Source: Chromera velia (lineage: Eukaryota; Sar; Chromeraceae). From it: 15,518 nucleotides of DNA. Shown piece by piece: positions 9,201-15,518 of this stretch (position 1 is its first letter; the number at the start of each line of letters is the position of its first letter). The translations under genes were made by a program, and so were the position numbers. The stretch is from NCBI GenBank assembly GCA_018398765.1, contig JAHBMJ010000116.1, forward strand, positions 37,501 through 53,018, in the 5' to 3' direction. The notes beneath the pieces were generated by a model, which made no database searches, was not told the origin of the DNA, and was given only the letters and a program-made list of their open reading frames with translations.

Positions 9201-10081
9201 ACGCTCAAAGAGAGCCGAGTCCTGTTTCCGCACCGCCAGGAAGGCACCGATCTCAAGGGTCTCTCTGCAAACACCTCGACACCACCCACACACCCACACG
9301 CGAAGGAAATGATGAAACATTGAAAAAGTAAACAAGGCGCACAACTCACAGGGATTCTTGTGGTTCCTCGCGGTGATGGGGGGAGAGGAGAGGAGAGGAG
9401 AGGTGAGGTGAGACGAGGGACTCTGGAAAAACTTCAAAAGAGCACCAGAAAAGAAAGAGCTATGCCGCGGAGCGAAAGACAGATCGAGGTGCTGTACTGC
9501 ACCTGGAGCGAAAAGGGGGGAGGCGTGCGAGCTCCGAAGTTACGCAGTCCCACTCAGACTCCCCCCCTCCTACTCTCCCTGCCTGCCTGCCAGCTTACCC
9601 ACCTTGCAATGAGGAGTTCTTTCTCGTAGAGGCCCTTGTCCTTCACCGCACCGGCAGAGGGGGGGATCAGGGAAGAAGTGGAAAAGCCAGCAATGTCCAC
9701 CTGCATGTGCGCAGCAAGGAAGGAAGGAAGAGAAGAGATCGACCAGATTTGGTGGGAGACGGCGAGGGAGGGGGGGATATCCTCGCGCGTGTGCACACAC
9801 AAGCACCGAGCGCAGGGGGAATGTCGAACACGGGTGCACTGAAACGAGGCAGTAACGGTGGCTCTCATGTACAGATTTGAAGTTTTGACCCGCCTCTGGA
9901 AGACGAGATACAGGGCAGGCATACGAAGGTAGGAGACAAGCAGATAGATCAGACAGACCTTGAGCTCGTTTAGAAGGGCCATACATTTTGGGACGTCTGC
10001 AGGCTCTTGATTGCACATCTGCTGGAACTTCTTCAACTTCTCTGCAGCTGCCTGCACGTGCTCCTTGGATGTTTGGGCCAT
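6283..10081 (-). CDS. RPN12: 26S proteasome lid subunit Rpn12 (PSMD8)
   Basis: Rpn12 is a PCI-domain subunit of the 19S regulatory particle lid, and its C-terminal helix helps complete lid assembly. Nine exons on the minus strand (10081-9959, 9700-9603, 9264-9082, 8799-8682, 8321-8208, 7770-7614, 7372-7284, 6835-6781, 6314-6283) join with consistent phases into 322 aa. Family landmarks are LLIARETLEIGAF (residues 70-82), ERHVLQLKTYYRDF, ENRIGDFHTELELIP, YLKHPIALERALMEGNYNK, IRKKIAESLETAYSW, and the C-terminus YASELERIV. The start is supported by MAQTSKEHVQAAAEKL leading into the family's N-terminal helix. The last exon encodes only ten residues. Between exons 6 and 7 (about residues 241-280) there is an Ala8 tract and acidic stretch without counterpart in animal Rpn12 as I recall it. 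Introns 5 and 7 carry palindromic insertions. Confidence 0.95.
6814..6951. repeat. Element A: palindromic insert with direct repeats duplicating the Rpn12 exon 8 acceptor
   Basis: Direct repeats 6814-6852 and 6918-6951 share 25 identical bases from GGTCCGTCTTC, then one inserted base and an A tract. The left copy contains the first 22 nt of Rpn12 exon 8 and its functional acceptor (minus strand TTGCAG). The right copy repeats this with acceptor TTCAG. Between them, 6853-6917 holds perfect 18 bp inverted repeats, ATGCATTTACTTTCATAC (6856-6873) and its complement (6900-6917). The left arm also has an internal tandem ATTTACTTTCATAC (6860-6873, 6874-6887). Splicing to the decoy acceptor would read into a TGA inside the element. 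Confidence 0.88.
8049..8201. repeat. Element B: related insert flanked by a 46 bp direct repeat next to the Rpn12 exon 5 donor
   Basis: Direct repeats 8049-8094 and 8156-8201 match at 42 of 46 positions (start GCATGACC, end GTCAAGCTT). The right copy begins six bases inside intron 5 from the exon 5 donor at 8207. The 61 bp between them (8095-8155) contains TTTTCATACAGCATTCTTTTT, then TTTTTCATACAGAATTC, and ends GAAAT against the repeat's GCATG. This reproduces the AAATGCAT terminus seen in elements A and C. The inverted symmetry is decayed, so this may be an older or rearranged copy. Confidence 0.75.
8803..8860. repeat. Tandem CA-rich repeat next to the Rpn12 exon 4 acceptor
   Basis: Two near-identical units (8803-8830 and 8831-8860) each consist of a CA run followed by TATG/TACG and CACCTACGTA. 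They lie immediately upstream, on the minus strand, of the acceptor for exon 4, where the strand reads as TG/TA-rich intron sequence. Confidence 0.75.
9381..9414. repeat. GAGGA pentanucleotide repeat
   Basis: GAGGA units followed by GAGGT/GAGAC variants lie in Rpn12 intron 2. On the coding strand this gives a pyrimidine-rich tract inside the intron. It is simple sequence with no coding role seen. Confidence 0.7.
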
Positions 10082-11085
10082 GGTTTCTCTCTATTTATTT
10101 TTCGTTTTTGGACGGGACACAAGGAACCCAGTACTCTTGGGCGCAACTACAAGAGCTTGCTTTTCAGATTGTTGCTTGGAAATGAAGGACAGCAATAGGG
10201 AAAGAAAGCCTCGGTGGCCTACGGACTCCTTAACCGAGTGAATTCAGGACGGAACCCCGGGAGCCCGACAGAGCAAGTTTACACAAACACACAGCGCAGT
10301 CAGATAAATCAAGAAGAGCTGGAAGAACTGCCAGTCTGAGCAAAAAGAAAAGAAGAGTACGAAAAGAATCGGAACAGATTATCTGGAGCACGTGAACGAA
10401 TGTCAGGCTTCACTTTCGACAGATTCAATGAACTCAAAGAGGGGCTGGGTGTCGAAAGAAGTATATACGAGTCTGGGAGCTCAGGGAGGACGAATCTTCG
10501 AACAAACTATCACAAACTGGCTTGAAAAGGAGACAAGATGTGGCTGCCGTCCGGGGCTCAGTGCGCGATCAGTGCGCGCTTTGCAAAATGAGCCGCGGCC
10601 TGGTCGGTCCCATCAGGCCGGAGGTCCGTCTCTCCTGCGATCTCGATCCTCAATGATCCTCAGCCTGGCACTTGATGCATCTTGATGCTTGGCAATGCTT
10701 GGCACTAGCATCACTGAGCATTCAATGAGCAGCAGTTTGATCGGTTTTGGTCACAAGCCTGGCAAGCCAGACCCTTGAGAAGCTGCTGGTCACTGCCCCT
10801 GCCGACATCACATAACAGAGTCGGCTGTTTTGATTTCTTTTTTCGTCCTTCTCTCGTGTGTTGCCGACTGAGCCTGCTGCCGCGTCTCTCGATCGCCGAT
10901 CCGTCTACCTGCTGAAACAGCGCCTGAACGACGGGTAGCGCATCCCACTCTTCTTCTCTGCGTGTCAGGAGACTGAAGAACAGAGGAGTGTGCTGAATTC
11001 CGGCCGACTGTGGCCTCATCCATCCAGTTCGAGAGACGTTGAAACATTGAAGGAACACAAAAGCGACCTCACTCAATTGAGAAAG
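10082..11085. promoter_or_regulatory. Divergent intergenic region between Rpn12 and TMX2-like genes
   Basis: About 1 kb separates two start codons that point away from each other, so this should hold both promoters and 5' leaders. Near the Rpn12 start the minus strand reads AAATAAATAGAG, a possible weak AT-rich core. Around 10558-10583 a short direct repeat CAGTGCGCG occurs twice, and around 10671-10715 TTGATGC and GCTTGGCA motifs recur. These could be binding sites but have no recognised identity. No convincing gene was found in the interval. Confidence 0.4.
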
Positions 11086-12193
11086 ATGGGAATTCTGAGT
11101 TTACCTCCGGGCCTGGCGCCCTACCTCTCACCCTACTTTGTCTCCTCCGTCTTGCTGGCGGGCATGTACCTGCCTGTGCGCTTTTACTTCCCTGCCGCCC
11201 TCGAGGACGTGGCGCGACTGGATTTCATCTGGTCGGGCGCAGCCGCAGTCCCCTAGCTGTTGCGTGCGCACGTGCGTGCGTGCATACATTGCTTCATACC
11301 ATTCAAACTCTCTTTGTGTGTATCTGCAGGTCTGGAGGAGGTATTGATACGACACTTTTGTTGTGTATGTCCGTGTTTGTGTACTTCAAAATGAAGACCC
11401 ATTTCCTCAGCATCAGCGCGTGGAGTGAGTGCCTGAACTACTTCAAGATGGTGGTGGCTATGACGCTCTACAGAGCAGACACCGCCCTGTGCCTCTGGTA
11501 TGGCCTGGCTTGCCTCGGTCAGTCTTGTGCTGTGTGTGTAGGCAGCTGTGGGGTGTCCGGCTGGCAGAGAAGGGAGAGAAACGAATAGATTTGAACGAAT
11601 TGTACATCTTCCTGCCAGCCTTTCTGCGTTGTCTCTTTTCTCACGGTTGAGGACGTCTTCGAATATTTTTCTGTGCGTTTGAAAGAATTGGGTTGCGGTT
11701 TGTTGCCTCAGTGCACATGTCTCGACAGTGACTCGAATAATGGAATTCCAGATGCTCTCTCGACTCTCGACCCAGGTCAAGAAAAGAAGAGAAAAGAAAA
11801 GAAAAAATAGGATTCTTCCTTTGTCTAGTCGATGGACAGTGACTCGAACAATGGAATTCCAGATGCTCTCTCGACTCTCGACACAGGTCAAGAAAATAAA
11901 AGAAGAGAAAAGAAAAGGTTCTTCCTTTGCTTTTCTGTGTTTGATTTTTGACTCCCTTCAGCACACGTTTACTTCCCTCCCCATGTTGTTATTGACTCCT
12001 CCTACGGCCTGCCTGCCTGCCTGCAGTCTGCTGGCACGCATTCCCCCACTCCCTCCAGTACAAGGCGCCCTCGAGGGTGAAGACCCTGGACCATCTGACA
12101 TTTGACCGTCTCGTGAAAGGGGAGACGAAGAAGAGGAGACAGGACGTGGAGGGCTCTGTGGCGCCTGGGGGGTTCTGGCTGGTCAGTTGATGT

Positions 12194-12228
<35 letters not shown>

Positions 12229-14184
12229 ATAAGGACGTGGAGGGCTCTGTGGCGCCTGGGGGGTTCTGGCTGGTCAGTCAATGGGCATTCTTGTGGTGGG
12301 GGTGTCTCGCAGGGGGGGTGGGGATGAGTCTGTCTGTAAGAGCCTGTGTGCCGGGATTGCGTGTGTTCACAGATGAGTCTCTCTCTCTGACTGTCTGTAT
12401 TCCGATGCTGTCCAGGGAATGTGTAGACAGACACAATGTGATGTGTATGTTGAATGTTGAGGGAAGCAAAGCTGTTGCGTCTGTCTGATGACATGCGGAG
12501 AGTACTCGCTCCACTCGGATGAGGGAGGACAAGGAGACAATCATTTCCGAAGAAGTATCTTGTCTGTGTGTCAGCCTGAATTCATATGTGGCCCTCCTTC
12601 CTGCCTTCAGGTGAGTTTCGTGTCGAAGCAGTTGAACAAGCAGAGTCCGGAATTCGACGCGTTCTTCTCCCTTTTGTCCCTGGAGTATGCGTGTGAGGCC
12701 GAGGCGGTGTGGGGGGAGTATCTCGACTCTGCGTTGAGATTCGGTCGGGTGGTGGTGAACTCCTCGGAGGCTCTCGAATTGGCCAGGAAGAAATTAAAAC
12801 TGAAGGTGGGGGTCCACGTATTTCCGTATTCGTCCCTTTTTTGTCAGTCATGACGGTACAGTGTGTAAATGATTGCATTCCATCCATTTCGTGGAAATTT
12901 TGATTTCTCTCTCGTTCCATGCGAGGTTCTGCTACCGAGAATTAAAGGAAAAAGAGGCGGGCAGGCAGCTGTGTGATTTTTTTGTGTGTCATTTGCGCAG
13001 AGAGAGGGCGTGTCGTTTTACAGCTTTTGTGGGCGTGCGAGGTGGAATGGTCCCTTTTCTTTCGCTTGTTGAGTCGTTCGTTCATTCTTTTAGTCTGACT
13101 TTCTTTCTTTCTTTCTTTCTTTCGTGGCTGTTTTCTTTTTCGCTCTCTCTCTATGTATCTGTCTATCCATCCACCTCCCCATCCCTCTTTCGGTTTTTTT
13201 CGGTTTGTGGTTGAGGGAGGGATGCGGGGAGGGAAGAAGGGTGAGAGAGAGAAACATGAAGCAAGCGCAGGTTTTCTTTCTGTTTTGCTCCCGATTTCAT
13301 CTCAACTGGAGTCACCGAGAGGCATGCTAAAAGAGCATCACAGATTCCATGGAATGAGTTCTTGATTGTTTTCTCTTCTCTTCCCCCCCCCCTTTTACTC
13401 TCCCCCGCAGGATCAGAGGCTGCCTTTTCTTTCATACAGAATTCTTTTTCAGTATTCTGTATGAAAAAAGAATTCTGTATGAAAGAAAATGCATGCACTT
13501 CTCTTCCCCCCCCCCTTTTACTCTCCCCTGCAGGATCAGAGGTTCATCCCCTCCGTTATACTGTTCGAGAATGGAAAGGTAATTGATCGATCGAGGGGGT
13601 GGGTGAGCAGGGTGCACGGGGGAGTTGATGAGCTTTTGGTGCATGTATTCCTTTTGTTCTCCTCTTCTGGCATTCCCCTTGTTCCGCTCAGCACCGCCCT
13701 CTTCCTTTCTCCTGCGTTGAGGAGACGTTGTCACAGTCATCATTCTGTTGCTGAGCGCTCCATCATTTCTTTTAATTCTTGGTGCATGGGAAGATTTTGT
13801 GACCGTCCGGTTCCTTCCTTCCATGCGTCCATGCAGGAGATTGCAAGGGCCCCGGAAGTGGTACCGGGAAAGCCGGGGCCCTCCCGATTTGAGTTCACAG
13901 ATGTCAGTCAGTTCACTGGACCTCAGACTTGAAAGGAGTGGATGCAAGAATCAGAGAGAATGGGGGAAAGACGGGAGAGAGAGAGAGAAAGAAAGAAAGA
14001 AAGAAAGAAAGAAGGCACGAAGAGAGAACGAGCCAGACAAGGAGGTAGAGAAGGAAAGGAGCCGATTCAGAAAAAGCAGACTCACACGTCCCTTTAGACG
14101 CAGACGCGTACTCTTCGAAAATCCCCCCAAAACGCGCTCCCAAAGTTCTCTCTCCCTCTCTCTTTCTCTCCGTTTCAGTCTCTT

Positions 14185-14237
<53 letters not shown>

Positions 14238-14360
14238 CTGTGCTCTGATTGATACGTTTGTTTGCAGAAACGAATGATCAACCACTTCGACCTGAAGAGG
14301 TTCAAAGAAGCTACCAAGGCCCTCGGGGGAGGGGGCGGGTCTAGAGCGAAGGCAGACTGA
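11086..14360 (+). CDS. TMX2: TMX2-like thioredoxin-related transmembrane protein
   Basis: TMX2 is an ER membrane protein with a thioredoxin-like domain. Seven exons (11086-11231, 11330-11517, 12027-12181, 12611-12805, 13534-13578, 13837-13902, 14268-14360) join in phase into 295 aa, essentially the length of animal TMX2. Hydrophobic segments lie at about 12-35, 54-70 and 87-117. The segment ending LACLVCWHAF, followed by TLDHLTFDRLV, corresponds to the family's last membrane span and linker. The thioredoxin-like domain runs from about 164 to 270, with FWLVSFVSKQLNK at the active-site position, RFIPSVILFENGK holding the cis-proline (Pro234), and MINHFDLKRFKEATKA at the end. No cysteine stands in the active-site loop, and no KKxx tail is present. 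The ATG at 11086 (AAAGATGG) is chosen because it precedes the first membrane segment directly; an in-frame ATG at 10990 would add 32 hydrophilic residues. Confidence 0.9.
11724..11925. repeat. Tandem duplication in TMX2-like intron 2
   Basis: Positions 11724-11785 and 11835-11896 match at 60 of 62 bases (start GACAGTGACTCGAA, including GGAATTCCAGATGCTCTCTC). Each is followed by a GAAAA-rich purine tract and TTCTTCCTTTG. The copies start 111 bp apart. The unit includes AGGTCAAG, which resembles this window's GTC-type donors. Confidence 0.85.
12141..12278. repeat. 47 bp perfect direct repeat duplicating the TMX2-like exon 3 donor, with TAA insert
   Basis: Positions 12141-12187 and 12232-12278 are identical over 47 bp (start AGGACGTGGAGGGCTCTG, end CTGGTCAGT). 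The first copy is the last 41 nt of exon 3 plus the donor GTCAGT. The second repeats both inside intron 3. The 44 bp between (12188-12231) begins TGATGTTTAATAAT and is mainly TAA repeats. Use of the second donor would read into the TGA at 12188, so only the first donor keeps the frame. Confidence 0.92.
13100..13123. repeat. TTTC tetranucleotide repeat
   Basis: About six TTTC units lie in intron 4 of the TMX2-like gene. This is simple sequence with no coding role seen. Confidence 0.8.
13375..13542. repeat. Element C: 25 bp inverted-repeat insert flanked by a 45 bp duplication of the TMX2-like exon 5 acceptor
   Basis: Direct repeats 13375-13419 and 13498-13542 match at 44 of 45 positions (CTTCTCTT, ten C, TTTTACTCTCC, acceptor, GATCAGAGG). 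The only difference lies in the acceptor: the left copy has CCGCAG, the right (used) copy CTGCAG. The 78 bp between (13420-13497) contain perfect 25 bp inverted repeats at 13425-13449 and 13465-13489, starting TTTTCTTTCATACAGAATTC. They are followed by TGCATGCA. The left acceptor would give a frame ending at a TGA inside the element. Confidence 0.92.
13975..14013. repeat. GA / GAAA simple repeat
   Basis: A GA run followed by about seven GAAA units lies in intron 6 of the TMX2-like gene. Frames through it encode only Arg/Lys/Glu-rich low-complexity sequence. Confidence 0.85.
14179..14235. repeat. CT and GT dinucleotide microsatellites
   Basis: A CT run (to about 14207) passes directly into a GT run ending at 14235, about 30 bp before the acceptor of TMX2-like exon 7. 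The CT part may contribute to the pyrimidine tract of that intron. Confidence 0.85.
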
Positions 14361-14790
14361 TGGGTGTGTCACTGTTTGACCTTGATACCAGCTGTCGTCC
14401 GAAATGTGCTTAGTCTGTGTTACATTGTGCTGGCAGCTGTGTTGCTTAAAACTTGCTTCTGGTTTATATTTTTGTTTATCATTTAAAAAAAATTTTTAAT
14501 TAATAAAAAGAACTTGAAAGCTTTGTTTCACACTCGGCAGAGGCTAGAGCATATGATATAGTATGGGACTATAATACTTAGTACTAGCTAAGCAGTATTA
14601 AAGCTGTAGTATGCTCCTGCAATATTTAATAATACTATTAATGAAAAAACATGAAAAAGAACTATTCAAGTCTAAAGATGAGGAAAAAATAAAAGGAATA
14701 TTTGAATTTAAGTAAATGCATATATGTAATTTCACTGTTATACTGTTGAAATAGTGGTTCTAGCAGTGGTTAAACTACTGGTACTGCGCA
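14361..14790. other. 3' flank of the TMX2-like gene with AT-rich stretch
   Basis: After the TMX2-like stop at 14358-14360 the sequence soon becomes AT-rich (about 14440-14770), like the 3' flank of the DUF1279 gene. An AATAAA at 14502-14507, about 140 nt after the stop, could be a polyadenylation signal, but it lies in generally A/T-rich sequence. No gene was recognised. Confidence 0.4.
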
Positions 14791-15518
14791 TCATCGCGCG
14801 CCTAGTCGCGATCTAGTCGCGCGCGCATTTAGAATGTAGACTCGCCCAGGGTGGGTCGACGAGAGACGAGGACGGTTCACAGGAGCGGGTGGGTGGGTCG
14901 ATGGTGCCTGAAGCGAGAGACGAGGATAAATGTTGGAAGGTGGGTGGGCGGGTCACGCTTATGGGGTCCATGTGACGCGACGGGCCCCGCCCCGCGGTCG
15001 GTGGTGGGTGCATGGGTGCATGCATGGGCCCCTTTTCGGGGCTGACGCTATGTAGGATTATGCAGGGGTGATATAGAATAACCCAGTCTAGGATCGGAAC
15101 CACGATCTGAAAAATGGTCGCCCTCCCAAAGACCCTCTCGGCAGAGGAAAATCGCACACCGTTCGCCTCCGGACACGTCCCTGAGTTGGGAACCGTCGTC
15201 GGTTTGATGTCCGGAGGCGTCCCGAGGGACCAGGACTCCACTTTCGGTTTTCTGGCTTTTCGGGATTTGGCCAGGTCCCGTCAGGCCTCCTCCGAGGTCA
15301 GTGGGGCTCCGGATAGGGGACGAGTGGGGGAAGGCTCTCTGTATGGCATCGTGGGGGGGGGTGTCGGCTACCCAGCTGCAATAGGGCAGCTTCGCTAGAC
15401 CCTCCTTGGGGGAGATCAGTCCGCCCTTGACATTTTCTCAGCAACAGTGAGGAGACTGCATCGCCGACTTTGCAGCTCTGACTCTCTCCGGCGAATGACC
15501 CGCCCAGCTTTTCTTGAT
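14791..15518. other. Unassigned GC-rich right end
   Basis: The sequence changes abruptly to GC-rich, with GGGTGGGTGGG tracts and GCGCGCGC near 14818. Two long overlapping frames exist: 15114-15398 on the plus strand (94 aa, MVALPKTLSAEENRTPF...) and 15241-14813 on the minus strand (142 aa). Neither resembles a family I recognise, and at most one could be real. This could be the start of another gene or part of a dispersed repeat; nothing here decides it. Confidence 0.3.

Noticed and set aside
11253-11964. Long minus-strand frames opposite TMX2-like intron 2
   Set aside because: They run antisense through the tandem duplication (repeated SRESIWNSI), with no family match; they arise from the repeat.
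12188-12231. TAA insert as a member of the palindromic element family
   Set aside because: It lacks the CATACAG/CTGTATG arms and the AAATGCAT end; only the flanking-duplication architecture is shared.

Overview
The window looks like nuclear DNA of an intron-rich protist with a complex plastid, most probably a chromerid alga such as Chromera velia. That assignment is inference. It rests on four eukaryotic housekeeping genes split by many GT-AG introns, on a protein of the plant-type plastid DUF1279/FAM210-like family with a signal-peptide-plus-transit-peptide leader, and on abundant microsatellites. There are no bacterial operons, CRISPR arrays or complete transposons.

Layout, left to right. 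(1) 1-1132: tetranucleotide repeats, then part of a minus-strand gene for a COQ10/START-domain ubiquinone-binding protein that runs off the left edge. (2) 1133-2903: mostly unassigned, with possible orphan exons on the plus strand, a degenerate tRNA-like Pol III sequence at 2321-2435 and a very GC-rich block near 2700-2780. (3) 2904-4326 (+): a two-exon gene for a plastid-targeted DUF1279 membrane protein, 282 aa. (4) 4327-6282: convergent intergenic gap with an AT-rich island. (5) 6283-10081 (-): a complete nine-exon gene for the 26S proteasome lid subunit Rpn12/PSMD8, 322 aa, whose splice phases all agree. (6) 10082-11085: divergent intergenic region. (7) 11086-14360 (+): a complete seven-exon gene for a TMX2-like ER thioredoxin-related membrane protein, 295 aa. 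(8) 14361-15518: an AT-rich stretch, then an unassigned GC-rich stretch.

The most unusual signal is in the introns. Three short (61-78 bp) related sequences, two of them clearly palindromic, lie in introns of Rpn12 and TMX2. They share a CTTTCATACAG...CTGTATGAAAG core and a right end AAATGCAT. Each is flanked by a 34-46 bp direct repeat that spans or abuts a splice site, so whole splice acceptors are duplicated. A fourth insertion, made of TAA repeats, is flanked by a perfect 47 bp duplication of the TMX2 exon 3 donor. A separate oddity is that 10 of 17 inferred introns have C at donor position +3 (often GTCAGT), while 14 of 16 acceptors end in TGCAG.

The four genes work in different places (mitochondrion, plastid, cytosol/nucleus, ER) and show no pathway link. 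Their arrangement looks like ordinary eukaryotic gene order. Gene models were built by hand from reading frame, splice phase and family recall; no database search was run.
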